In this document: positions 1-12,100 of the stretch, in pieces | Position numbering within the stretch: position 1 is the stretch's first letter | How the letters are laid out: each line of letters starts with the position of its first letter | From: Portulaca oleracea | Taxonomy: Eukaryota > Streptophyta > Magnoliopsida > Caryophyllales > Portulacaceae | Assembly (NCBI GenBank): GCA_029582165.1 | Contig: CM055870.1 | Location: forward strand, 12,448,332-12,512,331 | Reading direction: 5' to 3' | DNA: 64,000 nucleotides | The notes under the pieces: generated by a model | Databases searched by the model: none | Seen by the model: the letters and a program-made list of their open reading frames with translations, nothing else | What the model was told of the DNA's origin: nothing | Program-made: the position numbers and the translations under genes

Positions 1-38
1 TGTTTCATGTCGTGATGTTATATTTCAAGAGACCAACT

Positions 39-762
39 TGTTAGGTGTGGAGACCAAATAAGGAGAAGAGGGAAGACGAGGAAGAAGGGACGAGTCGAAG
101 AAGCTGGCACTACCAGTGCCAGAAGCAGCGCTCCCAGCGCCCACCAGCGCCCTTTGTCTCTCACGTTGTCAGGTTGGTGCTACCAGCGTCTGAAGCGGCG
201 CTCCTTGCGCCCACAAACGCCCTTTGTCTCTCACGTTGTCTAGTTGACGCTACCAGCGCCTGAAGCCACGCTCCCAGCACCTTGGTCTGAAAGTTTGAGA
301 AGCTACCTACTGCCAACGTCTATTGGGGCGCTACTAGCGCATGGCGCTTGCTGCACATCGTGTTGTTGGGCCGTCTCTCGCGTCCGTCTTTTGAGGCCCA
401 AGTTGTGCGGCGACTATTTAATTAGGTTATTGTTAATTTGTAACCTAGGTTTTCCCCTGTACCCTCTAGTATATATTGGGGTTCAGGTTCTCCTTATGAT
501 GTATCCCAAAGTATCTTAGAATATCCCAAAAGTATCCTAGAGCATCCCAGAGTGTATTTCAGAGAGAATTGGGATCAAGTGAGACAGAGAGAAGCACAAC
601 CAATGTAATTTTAATCCTCCTACTACTAGTGCATCGATTCCGTGGTTTTTTTCCTGCTTTAGGTTTTTTCCACGTTAAACCTCCGGTGTTAAATTTCTTA
701 TTTCTTTTCCGCTATTATTTCTTATTGGTTGTGGTTTGCTTGAGTGCTCTTTGATCCTAACA
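39..762 (+). repeat. Copia 5' LTR (724 bp)
   Basis: Starts TGTTAGGTGTGG and ends CCTAACA. The U3 part (about 110-290) holds imperfect tandem units rich in GCGCTCCCAGCGCC and CCCTTTGTCTCTCACG, one unit more than the 3' LTR. This explains most of the 74-bp length difference. A run of short TATCCCAAAGTATC repeats follows near 500-550. Confidence 0.93.
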
Positions 763-764
763 AC

Positions 765-776
765 TGGTATCAGAGC
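765..776 (+). other. Primer binding site, initiator Met tRNA type
   Basis: TGGTATCAGAGC two bases after the 5' LTR. It is the standard plant copia primer site complementary to the 3' part of initiator methionine tRNA. Confidence 0.9.
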
Positions 777-812
777 ATGCAGGGTTGGTGAAAGAGGACT
801 CGCTTTCAAACA

Positions 813-1925
813 ATGGCAGGAGATAAGTATGGAATCGAGAAATTTGATGGATCTGACTTCACCTACTGGAAGTTGCAGATTGAGGATCTGTTGTACTCAA
901 AGTCGCTGCATGTTCCACTGTTGGAGACGAAGCCAGAAAAAATGGAGCAGGAAGAATACGATCTGCTAGATCGACAGGCGATGTCCTTGATCAGGATGTC
1001 ATTGGCTTAGAACATCAAGTTTAACATAATGGAGAAAAAGACAATGAAGGAATTGTTAAAGGCACTAGAGAAGATGTATGAGAAGCCCAACGCAGCAAAT
1101 TAGGTATATTTGTTCACCAAATTAACCAGTTGTAAGATGGCTGAGGGTGGAGATGTGGTTGATCATATTAATGAGATTAATAAAATTTTATCACAACTTG
1201 CTTCAATAAAGATGGTTTTTGCTGAGAATGTTAGAGCTTGCATATTATTGTCTTTCATGCCTGATTCTTGGAAAACCCTTGTCACTGCTGTTAGTAGTGC
1301 TAATGATACTGACGAGATGAAATTTGATGAGGTCAAGTCTGTATTGCTTAATGAGGGTCTTCGTAGGAGGTGAGGAGTCTTCGGGAAGTGCCTTAAGTGT
1401 CAGGGGTAGGAAGGACAATAGCAATTCGAATGATTCTAGGGGACGGTCGAAGTCCAGAGGTAGAGGCAAGCCTAGGGACATGAGCAATGTTGTGTGTTAT
1501 GGTTGCGGTATACAGGCCACTTTAAGAGGGATTGCCCTAAACCTAAGAAGGGGAAGGGTAATGACCGCGACTCTATCAACTTTGCGGAAGACCTTTGTGA
1601 AGCCCTAATTTTGAGTGTGTCTAGTCCTGAAGAGTCATGGATTGTTGACTCAGGTGCATCCTTTCATGTTTCTTCCGATTGGGAGTTATTTCATAATTTC
1701 AGGAGTGAGAATTTTGGCAAGGTGTATCTTTCCAATGACATGTGTTATGAGATAACAGGTAGAGGAGATGCGACAATTAAGACTGCTAATGATGGCCTTT
1801 GGAAGTTGGAGGATGTGAGGTATATTCCTGGAATTAAGAGGAATTTGATTTCAGTGAATCAACTCGATGAGATGGGTTACACTACAAGGTTCGGGGATGG
1901 AAGATCATCAAGGGTGCTATGGTAG
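813..1925 (+). pseudogene. Copia gag and protease, broken
   Basis: The frame opens at 813 with MAGDKYGIEKFDGSDFTYWK, the usual plant copia gag start, and stops at 1010. Gag continues in 1110-1373 (DHINEINKILSQLASIKMVF) after stops and shifts. A CCHC knuckle is split by a frameshift near 1500: CYGCG in one frame, GHFKRDCP in the next. The 1494-1925 frame then runs into the aspartic protease with the catalytic motif DSGASFHV and the downstream copia motif YIPGIKRNLISVNQLDEMGY. At least three stops or shifts disable it. Confidence 0.88.
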
Positions 1926-2570
1926 TGGCGAAGGGATTGAAGTCCGGTACGTTGTACTCCACCAGGGATAGCACTAACATGATTTCTAATGCTTCTTGTT
2001 CTAGCTTATGGCATTGTAGAAAATGAGAAGAGGGTCAGTTTCACCAAAACTGACGGGGAACCTAAGGAGGTAAGGAGTTACTCAGGTGACAAGAAATTAG
2101 CGGGAGCTGAGGTGGTCAAGGTTTCTGTTAGGCTTGGTGTGCCTAGGGAGGAAACAGGGGAACCACAGAAAGCTCCATAGATTGCAGATCAGGTTGTTGA
2201 AGAACCTGAATCACGTAGCTAGGTGAAAGCTCCAGCGCATCATCAACTGTGAGGAGATCCAGGAGGGCTACCAGAGATGTTGGTGAGCCAGAGTCCCATA
2301 CTAAGGTTGTGCAAGCGGAGGCTCGGCTCAAGTGAGAGCACGCAATGGTTGATGAGACTACATCACTTGAGAGAACCTAGAAGCCGGTGAAATTGTCTAC
2401 AGGGAAGAAGGCCGTGAAGAAGTGAGTCTACAGGATCAAGGGTAAGCTAGTGGATGTTGGGAAACTGAGGTCGGGTGCGGTCTTAGGAGGCCTCTCGGAC
2501 TGATAAAGAGGCCAATCAATGCACTAGGGGAACTTGTGGAGAAAGTTGAGGATGGTTGAGGTTTAGTCTT
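1926..2570 (+). pseudogene. Copia pol remnant after internal deletion
   Basis: Contains the start of the GAG-pre-integrase motif (SSLWHC near 2003), directly followed by low-complexity charged sequence (KRVSFTKTDGEPKEVRSYSG) that in intact copia elements lies between integrase and RT. The whole catalytic integrase and all of RT and RNase H are missing. Confidence 0.6.
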
Positions 2571-2582
2571 AAAGTGGGAGAT
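2571..2582 (+). other. Polypurine tract of copia element
   Basis: AAAGTGGGAGAT lies immediately 5' of the 3' LTR. It is the expected plus-strand primer for reverse transcription. Confidence 0.85.
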
Positions 2583-3232
2583 TGTTAGGTGTGGAGATCA
2601 AATAAGGAGAAGAGGGAAGACGAGGAAGAAGGGACGAGTCGAAGAAGCTGGCGCTACCAATGCCTGAAGCGGCTCCCAGCGCCCACCAGCACCCTTTGTC
2701 TCTCACGTTGTCAAGTAGGCGCTACCAGCGCCTGAAGCGACGCTCCCAGCACCTTAGTCCGAAAGTTTAAGAAGCTACCCACTGCCAACGTCTATTGGGG
2801 CGCTACTAGCGCCTGGCGCCTGCTGCACGTCGTGTTGTTGGGCCGTCTCTCGTGTCTATCTTTTGAGGCTCAAGTTGTGCGACAACTACTTAATTAGGTT
2901 ATTGTTAATTTGTAACCTAGGTTTCCCCTGTACCCTCTAGTATATATTAGGGTTCAGGTTCTCCTTATGATGTATCCCAAAGTATCTTAGAATATCCCAA
3001 AAGTATCCTAGAGCATCCCAGAGTGTATTTCAGAGAGAATTGCGATCAAGTGAGACAGAGAGAAGCACAACCAGTGTAATTGTAATCCTCCTACTATTAG
3101 TGCATCGCTTTCATGGTTTTTTTCCGCTTTGAGTTTTTTCCATGTTAAACCTTCGGTGTCAAATTTCTTATTTCTTTTCCGCTATTATTTCCTATTGCTT
3201 GTGGTTTTCTTGAGTGCTCTTCGATCCTAACA
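2583..3232 (+). repeat. Copia 3' LTR (650 bp)
   Basis: Begins TGTTAGGTGTGG and ends CCTAACA like the 5' LTR. It differs by scattered substitutions and by loss of one GC-rich tandem unit. The target duplication CAACT follows at 3233. Confidence 0.93.
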
Positions 3233-3350
3233 CAACTTTCCATTCAAATGTTGTTCTGCTCAAATTACATATTTAGATTCTAACTCTTCTGTTTTATGGC
3301 TTTTTATTAATCCTTTTGCTTCATCTATTGGTGAGTTTCTTACTCACAAT

Positions 3351-4082
3351 TAGACTTGTCAATTCTAGAGGGCAGGTTAAATACGGATCGGTGTGTTTTG
3401 GATTCATGTAAATACGAGTTTGGGTATATTTTGGTTTTAGGCGATTTGAGTCGGGTTTTGGAGTTACGAACGCCGTTTATTTAACTTTTTATGTAGAAAA
3501 TTTAGCGAAGTCTATATATTCAAATTATCTACCGAATACAACTTCCTAATTTATAACAATGTTATTGATACTCGAAGACATATTTCCGGATTTGAAAGTT
3601 AGAAATTGAAAATTTTTAAAAAGAGTAGCGACCTCGATAATATGCTTCTTAGGCGTATATCCATCACCTCATAAACACTGGAATAAAAACTAAGTTGTTG
3701 AAACATCAAGCAAACTAGAAACTATAATCGCTTTCGCTACTCTTTGCGCCACTTTTATCCCTCAAAATAGTTTTACATTTTTGTATGTGACTATTATAAA
3801 GAAGAATAAAGACAAAGGAATATGTACGTTTCTAATATATATTTTGATGGATAAAAAATATAATTAGCAGTACTAAAAAAAGTATAAAAGTGAAAAGTCG
3901 TAAAAGTAAAAAAAAAGTACAATAAATGTACAAAATTGTTAGTTTTTCTTGATTTGAAAAATGAGTTCGGCGGCTTTGTGTTCGGGACATGTTGGACCCA
4001 ATAATTTTCGGGTTCGAGTGAAGTTAATTTTCACTTTGCATTGAGAGATCATGTTCAAAACCTAGAACTTTTGTCGAGCCTA
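3351..4082 (+). mobile_element. Non-autonomous hAT-like element (732 bp)
   Basis: Left end TAGACTTGTCAATTCT pairs with the right end, whose reverse complement starts TAGGCTCGACAA. Just inside the right end is the text ATCATGTTCAAAACC, shared with the clean hAT element at 50279-50780. There is no coding capacity. An 8-bp target duplication is expected for hAT but is not clean here. It sits inside the copia relic. Confidence 0.6.
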
Positions 4083-4221
4083 CACATAACACACACACAC
4101 GCAGATCAGTCTACTCATATTTTATCTCACAATGAATTTGTTCCTTCTCAGTTTGATGTTATGTCGAATGATGATGATGTAACACCTCATCATTAAAATT
4201 CACATGATGATGTTTCACATC

Positions 4222-4355
4222 TGTACCTGTCAATTCGGGTCGGGCGGGTTGGGTCGCGTGGGGTTCGGTATGCTCCGTATTCCAAGTTTGTTACATTTCA
4301 AGTTTGAAAAACCGGGTCGGGTTAGGGTCGGGTCGGTTTTTGCCAGCTCTAATAT
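4222..4355 (+). mobile_element. Short hAT-like MITE, GGGTCGG-rich
   Basis: Left end TGTACCTGTCAATTCGGG and right end TTTTTGCCAGCTCTA match the TIRs of the element at 50279-50780. Flanks TTCACATC (4214-4221) and ATCACATC (4356-4363) look like an 8-bp target duplication with one mismatch. The uninterrupted site is visible in the minus-strand copia relic near 35480, where the same flanking sequence is continuous. Confidence 0.65.
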
Positions 4356-4745
4356 ATCACATCATTCACTTCTGATAGTTTTATTGGATAGAATGTTGTT
4401 GTTCATGATTCTAGACAAACCACACCTACTTGGTTACAAGATTTCATTAAAGGCTCTTCTGTAGCTCGAAAGACCTCTTCAGAAACTCAATCACACAGTT
4501 TCACTTATTCAACATCCTTTATTCAATGCAGTTGATTTATCTCACTTGATTGAAGATTATGTTTCTTCTCTGTTGTTGTCCTTCATACTCCAAAACTTGG
4601 TACAGTTCGTATCTTTACTGCATTTGATACTTCTAAAGCTTGCGATCTACAACAACTTGATGTAAACAATGCATTCCCTCATGGTTATCTCACGTAAATA
4701 TGGCTAAAGAACATGAACGAACTCATTTTCCTTGAAAACTATATA

Positions 4746-5870
4746 TTTATTTATTTACTATACCGTAAATGTTTAAAGGGATATGTTAACCTTTGCTTAA
4801 ATAATCAAGAAAGCTTGTTTCTCACTTGATACACTCATGTATAGTTGTAGTCTATGAGAGTGAGAAGTGTGATTAGATGAGAGGATGATCCAAATGGCTT
4901 ACAAAAGACTCATATTTATAGGAGACATCTTACAACCCTTAATGTTGTCGATGACTTAATTAGGGTCCTTAATGAGAATCACAACCTTGACAAAGTCAAT
5001 TGACAACATGTCATATCACAAATATAGTGGTCGGGATAAAATAACATGTGTTGAATAGAGATTATGTATTAAACAATCGGATCAAATAGCCCTTGGGCAT
5101 TAATTAAGTATATAAGAACTAACATAGACCGTGTCAAAGATCTGTTAGGGGCGACACAATGTACGTCACTCCAAACACGGTTTGTGTTAGGCCTTTTGCT
5201 AGTTGTCTTGCTATCTGGACCATGACCGGATCATGTCATGTTCAAATTGGTTCGTGTTAATCATATTCTTATTGTTAAGCTTATATATGACCTTAAACTT
5301 GTATTGCATGATTCCTATATGTCTTAAGACTTCTTACACTGTTGAAATAATCTCAACAAGATTCACAGTAAAAAAATAATTTCATAAAAATATGACCTAT
5401 ATGTTTTGTGAACATAAATTAATAGTAAATGATAGTTAAAACATTTGGAGACTATAAAAATAAAAAATTTCGATTAGTTTAACAAGGAAGGAGGCGTATA
5501 TAATGATTTCACCCTTTCTCTAGTGACGTTTAATATTTTAATAGAAGCACTAATAGAAGCACGTAGCTCTTTTGAAGTTTGAAAGAAAATATACTTGTAA
5601 TTTAAAATAAATCTATCATAACAAATTCTATAAATTTTTATAGTTTGCTACTTTGCCATGCACCGCCTCAATTTCTTTTTATGTTACTTTTAGAGATAAT
5701 GAGAGAAAATCATTATTACCAAAAATTATGGGGTAGTTAGTGAGAAACTTAATTAATTAAATATCTTTAATTAAAATCAAGACATGGGGTTTATTCAATG
5801 AATATTAAGGTTAAATAAGAAAATCAGTAACTAATATGTCATTGGGATTGTAAAGTAATAGATAATATGA
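4746..5870. other. AT-rich intergenic DNA, no gene seen
   Basis: No open frame, splice-consistent exon or recognisable transposon protein was found. Around 4980-5300 there is moderately complex sequence (for example GACACAATGTACGTCACTCC) that may be an unrecognised LTR or DNA-element fragment. The rest is plain AT-rich sequence. Confidence 0.5.
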
Positions 5871-6101
5871 AGTGAAAAAAATTTAGCTAAAAATCAAATA
5901 AAAAGGAGCGGATAGAATAATAAGTTAGTTTGAAATCTTGCTAAGTATTGTTCCAATAATTATGCATGGCTAAGACTAAAAGAACATGAATCACAAAATT
6001 TATTTTTATTCTTGATAATTGATTGATCTAAAGATCAATTGTACAAACATATCTATCATTCACCAACTTATTTTTACTATAAAGTGGTTAAATAATATTG
6101 A
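5871..6101 (-). other. 3' flank of DEFL-B, conserved with DEFL-A
   Basis: Read on the minus strand this matches 37376-37545 downstream of DEFL-A: GATCAATA, the ACCACTTTATAGT block, the ATTGATCTTTA block and AATGCATAATTATTGGAA in the same order. It probably contains the 3'UTR and polyadenylation signals. The similarity marks one outer limit of the inverted duplication. Confidence 0.7.
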
Positions 6102-9100
6102 TCAAGCTTGCGTTGCACAACAACAATCCAAGTTGTTACATTTACCTTGAGTTCCAAATCTAAGATGACAATGAAAATCACATGCCGGTGGGATACATCT
6201 GAAAGGTTCTGGCACGGTAAAACATTCTTCACCTGGTGTTGTTGATGGAGCTGGGGCTCCAAACGGCATTGGGGTTGGAGCTGGAGTTGTAGGTGTAGTT
6301 GGAGATGGAGTTGGAGCTTCAGGTGGAGATAGCGATGGCGATTCACCCGGTGAAGGAGATGGACCTTCTTGCGCATAACCTGTAATATATTTTTATATAA
6401 ATAAGTTGTATGCGTTAACGACATATCCAAATAATGTTATTTAGTAATATGTTTTATAAGTACTTTTGGACGATAATACACTGAATTTTAGGAGTATTGG
6501 ACAATAATGCACTGAACTTTTTTTTTTTTTTTGAACTCTAATACACTAAACTTTTTTTTTTTTTTGCATCATAAAAGGAATATATTTCATAGACAAAAGC
6601 AATCACCAACTTACATGACATCAAATTAGAGCCAGCTAGGTGGGTATGTGTCCCACTCTCTATAACATCTATTAATGAGACCCCATTTTGCAATCTTATG
6701 GGCTTCCTCATTATTGGACCGTCTGGCCCAGCATATGTTGATATCTCCTTTTTCTACAACCAACCTTATAATATCTTCAAGAATGTGGGCCGCAGGTTCC
6801 CTACCATAATGCCTATTATTAATCTTGTTGACTACAGATTGGCAGTCACTTACCATCCTAAATTTATCCCATCCCCTCATTTCAGCCATTTCCAAACCCC
6901 ACTTCAGAGCTCTTGCCTCAGCCCCCTCCACATCTCCTTTCACCACAGTCCAGGTGCAACAACCCCAGTGAAAGGAGCCATCCGCCCCTTTCGCCACATA
7001 ACCTAGTCCGACCGCTCCCTCCTCCTCATCCACAGCTGCATCACAGAAAATGCTCCTCTCTAGCACCTCCATTCTTGGCTCCACCCTCTGATGTCTCGTT
7101 TCTTTTCCATGGCCGTCGAAGCTTGTGAACTCCCACAGCGCTTTGATAGCTCTCTCAGCTACCAACCCCGGGTCTAGCATTCTATTATTATGCACCCATT
7201 CGTTCCTAGCCCACCAGATACTCCAAATCGTATATGCACATAAAGCTTGTTGGTCTTCTTGTAATTGTAGATTTACTTGTCTCCACCACTCCATTGAATC
7301 CCGTTCTTCTATTTGCAGTACCGACGCCAGATGCACCTGTTTCCAGATTGGGATTACCCATTCGCACTCCGTGGTCGCATGCTTCCAGTCTTCAGCTTCT
7401 TCGCCATAGATGTCACAGGTTGCACTTCCCAAGCAATTCTTGCTCCATAAATTTGTCTTTGTCGGCAGGATGTTCCTACATATTCGCCACATTAGGTTCT
7501 TTATTCTGGGATGCACTCGCAATTTCCACACAGTCTTCCAGCTATTTTCGGGTCTAATCATGTAATGTGACGAGCCTGAGGCAGAACGAAGGCTCTGTAA
7601 TAGGTGATACCCGGATCTGACTTCATATTCTCCAGATTTTGTGTATAACCATCTGGGTTTATCTTTACGCTCCTCCTTACTGAGATAAACTGACCTTACC
7701 AGTTGAGCCTTCTCCTCCCCCAATAGCTCCCGTACTAGATCAACATCCCACTCCTTCTCATCTTGTCTGATAAGCCTGCTGACCCTCCACTCTTCCTTCT
7801 CCCTTGGGGCGATGCCCAGGAAGTGCCCCGATTCGGTCGGCATCCATTTGTCTCCCCAAATCTTGATGTCCTTCCCATTACCCACAATCGAACCTAACCC
7901 CTTCAAGATTAACTCCCTTCCCTGCATTAGGCTTCTCCATACAAAACTCATATTGTTTTTCACTTTCGCTCTAAGGATGCTCGAACGGGGATATTACCGT
8001 GCCTGCAGTACTTGGGCCACTAGGGAAGTGGGGTTGGTGGCGATTCGCCAAACCTGTCTTGCAAGCATAGCAATATTAAAGTCTTCAAAATTTCTGAAGC
8101 CCATACCTCCCACACACTTGCTTTGACACAGTTTGTCCCAAAAAAGCCAGTGAATCCTTCTTTTGTCGGCGTCCCCTCCCCACCAAAATCTGCTTACCAT
8201 GCTCCTCAGCTCCTCACATAAGGAAGTGGGTAGCTTGAACACACTCATGGCGTACGAGGGAATGGCCTGCAACACAGATTTTACAAGAATCTCCCGTCCC
8301 GCTTGAGATAATGTCTTTTCCTTCCATCCCCGAGTTTTGGCCCACACTTTGTTTTTTAAATTTTCGAATATGGATTTCTTCGATCTCCCCAGGCATAAGG
8401 GCATTCCAAGGTATTTTTTATTGTCATCCATTTCCTTCATACCAAGGACCCTCAAAATCTGATTCTTCCTTTCACTGCTTGTATTGCCTCTAAACATTAT
8501 CTCAGACTTCTCGAAATTGACTTGTTGCCCTGACATTTCTTCATACTCTTGCAGAATCTCCCACAACTTCCTAGCTTCCTCAGTATTTGCGCTCATGAAT
8601 AACAAGCTATCATCTGCGAACAAAAGATGAGAGATTTCCGGTGCTCCTCGGCATATTCTTATCCCGTGCATTCTCTTCTCTTTGTTGGCCTTCCTAATCA
8701 AAGCTGAGAGCCCTTCTGAAACCAGTAGAAAGATGTATGGGGATAGTGGGTCTCCTTGGCGAATACCGCGGCTTAGGTTGATTTTGCCGACCACTCTTCC
8801 GTTCACATTAACCGCAAAAGTAACGGTGGTGAGGCATTTCATTATCAATCGTCGCCATTACTCCGGGAAACCCATCTCTTCCATCACAACCTCCACGAAA
8901 TCCCATTCGACCCTGTCGTAAGCCTTGCTCATATCAAGTTTAGTGCCATCCATGCCTGTTTCCCAGTCTTCTTGTTCTTCATATATTGAAAAATCTCATA
9001 CGCTACAATCACGTTATCGAAAATCAATCTCCCTGGCACAAACGCTGATTGTCGTATGTCCACTACATCATCCAGAACCACTTTCAACCTGTTGGCAATT

Positions 9101-12100
9101 ACTTTAGATACCAGCTTGTACGTGACATTACACAGGCTGATTGGTCGTAGCTCCTTCATATTACGGGGCTTCCTTGTCTTGGGTATGAGTGATATTATCG
9201 TGTGATTCATGTGTTGCGGCATGTCTCCTCCATTGAGTACCTCCAGTACTTCCCTTCCGATCTCCTCCCCCACGACTCCCCAAAATTGTTGGTAAAATAG
9301 AGCACACATTCCATCTGGCCCAGGGGCTTTCGTGGGACCCATTTGTTTGAGCGCATCGTCTACCTCTGTAGACGCTGAATTTTGTATCAATATTTTAGTA
9401 CTAGTTTTAGAAAATAAGCTAGCCGATTAATTTAGTAGCATGCAAGCCCATCTCGTTCCTAACCCGAGAACAAGCAAAACAGCCCAGTAATCACAAAGCA
9501 AACCGGCTGAGTTCTGTAAGGCCGAAAGGCCTGTTAAGCAACAGAACCCGCGGGTTCTTGGGCCCGAGCTCGCTCACCATCGTGAACCCGTCTCTTTGGG
9601 CCAAAGCCTGGCTCAGCTCGTCGGGAACCCGTCTGGGTTCCTGGGCTGAGTATTGGCGCGGCGGCTATGCCGAACCCTAAAACGCACCCCCTTGCCTCCC
9701 CCATTCCACTATAAATTAAACCATTCTTTCCCTTCCAAAGACAAAAAAAAAAAAGACATCAGAACACACCAGAATATACTAGGAGTATTGACACTAGTAT
9801 ATTTTCCCTCTCCTCTCCCCCTTGCATGCTACTTCACTAAAGGTTAGCATAATTGTTGTAAACATGTAGTTATTTAACGTTTTCGCTCTTTTTTATTTTC
9901 ATTATTTGCATGACATTAATGATAAACTCGTGAAATTCGTTCAATTCCTCCCTCTTTTTTTCAACCTTTCGCTTTAATTTAATTCTAGTAGAGTCTATTC
10001 GTCGAATAGGCGGATTTGATGGTTTTAACTGTCAAATTCGTAACCTTACCCCCGAATCCATCTCTGGATTCGTAGGCCGGAGTCTGTATTTTATGGTTTG
10101 TTGTTTTTATCCTAAAATTCAACTGGCGACTCTTTTTCTTTTTGTACTTTGGTTTTCTTTTTTCCTTTTTCATGATTTTTTGACCTAATTTGTGTTTAAC
10201 GCCAAAGAGGTAATCCGTCCTGATTCTTCGAGAATCCAGACGGGTTCTTCACTTTTTTTTCTTTGCTTCTTTTTTTTCTTTGTTTTCCGCTTCGTGGGGT
10301 TTCACAGCCAAGAACCCGTCTTGGTTCCTAGGAACTCAGACGGGTTCCTGCGTGTTTTCCTTTCCCTTTTTTCCGTTTCTTTTTTCCTTCCTTCTTTAAA
10401 GGTGAACCTCGGTCCGTTAGCGAAAACATTCTTAAAAGTTCAACCTTATTTAGGGTTAAGCAATCCTAGTCGACTCCCAATCATACTTTTAAGTAGCGCC
10501 GCGAAAAAAAAGATCATCGATCGGATTTTTTCGGGGTCTACAGATTGGCGACTCCACTGGGGACTTAAACTTAAAAAGAGGGTAAAACTTGAAAGAATTG
10601 AATTTTAGTGTTTTTGAAAAAAAAGGAGGAATTGATTTATTTCACATTTTTATCATTTTTTAGGCATACTGCATACCAGGCTACTCTTGGGCCTTTATGG
10701 CTGGGGAGCACAAAAGCGTTGGTTTAGGTTTTAAAACTAGGAATTAACCCCGAGAGCGGGAGGTCACTACTTGTGGGATGCACTTACATCGCCAAGCATT
10801 TGATCTCTCCTCTCCCCGTGTTACACTCTAAAGGTTTCCTTGAAACCCAAAGAGCAACACCCCACACATTCTTCCTTGAATTCCATACAAGGAAAATGCA
10901 CCGGGGCGAGAACATGTGGTACCCTATTCATCTCCCTAAACCTAGAAAAACCTTGAACCTAAAGCCATGGTTAGGCCCATCCCGCATCTGCATGCTATGT
11001 GAGTTAATCCTGTAAAAGTTGAGTCCAAGTGTCCAGCCCATTCATGAGTCGGGAGTCATCCTAGTCCGCGTAGGAACATGCGAGGTGCGTTTTGGCTTAT
11101 CAGAAACCCAGACGGGTTTCTGGCCTGTCAGAGCCGACCCATTCGTGTCAATTGTCCGTCAGTGTGGGTCCAGCGCGTCAGAAACCCAGACGGGTTCTTG
11201 GCCATCAGGACTGGCCCATCTGCTGGTAATCGACGGAACAGGGCCCAGTTAGAGGAAGGAGAATTCAGACGGGTTTTCTAACCCAGTCTGGCTTCTCTCT
11301 TCTCCTCACGGACAGCCCAATGCCTTACTCATGATCCTATTCGGCCCTTTATGATATTCCCTGAGTCTAATCCCCATTGCGTCCGTTACCTGAATCTGAG
11401 CCCGAAACCGAAAGCGATCGTGACTCGATCCAAGTAAGGACCCAATAGACGATTAATGTTGTCAGTCCGCATACTAGGTCCATGTAGAGTTAGGACATGC
11501 ACTCCCATAAAGTGGGTGAGTCACCCTTATGCCAGCGTATAGGCGTCGCGTCCATGTCCTAGGTCCATGTAGGTCCACTAAGTCATGCATACATTGGGTG
11601 GTTAGCGTAAAAGTTCTTTCGAGCACTAATCAGTTTCCATGCAGGCAAGATAACAGACCATCTCCGAGCCCGCATCCGTGACCCACAAACCGGCAGGCTT
11701 ATTCGCAATCCCAATTACGGACTATCGGCTCAATCCAGATAATCAGTTTCCATGCTATCGGCTCAAACCTAACAACAACCTTTCCGGGGAAAGTTCTGGT
11801 GACAAGCTACCTGATGGGCTATATGAGAGGATACAGGAAGCAATAGCCTTTTACATATCAGATTTGGAGGATAGGACTAATGAAAAGTTGGAAAAAAGGT
11901 TCAACGAAAGCCAATGCACCATGAATGGCATCTTTGGAGGCCATTAGGCACTCAATAAAAGCTAGGTGTTGAAGTCGAAGAAGAGGAAAACTATTATGAG
12001 TCCGAGTCCGAGGCCGAGGGGTGATGACGGATAGAAGGCAACGCCTCAAAACCAAAACCGAAGGCCCACAAATTAAATCGTCCGGTGAGGTCAGGTCCAA

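Larger units (their letters stand above)
39..3232 (+). mobile_element. Copia LTR retrotransposon, internally deleted
   Basis: Complete at both ends: TG...CA LTRs (39-762, 2583-3232), a primer binding site right after the 5' LTR, a polypurine tract right before the 3' LTR, and a 5-bp target duplication CAACT at 34-38 and 3233-3237. Between the LTRs there is a broken gag with zinc knuckle and aspartic protease. The frame then jumps from the GAG-pre-integrase motif SSLWHC (about 2003) to the spacer after integrase. The integrase core, RT and RNase H are absent, so it is a non-autonomous deletion derivative that would need trans-acting proteins. Confidence 0.93.
1..4745 (+). mobile_element. Old copia pol relic hosting nested insertions
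   Basis: Bases 1-38 joined to 3233-3350 read as one copia pol frame with the typical integrase-RT linker motif SCRDVIFQETNFPFK. The join is exactly where the younger copia element 39-3232 sits. Further on, 4110-4220 and 4360-4740 carry more of the linker and a decayed reverse transcriptase ending in QQLDVNNAFPHGYL, the copia RT signature. The frame is full of stops and deletions. Two hAT-like insertions (3351-4082, 4222-4355) break it again. A related relic lies on the minus strand at 35083-35560. No LTRs of this older element were recognised. Confidence 0.75.

Noticed and set aside
6698..9107. Plus-strand frames across 6.7-9.1 kb
   Set aside because: They are antisense shadows of the LINE ORF2 on the minus strand, which has clear RT and RNase H motifs.
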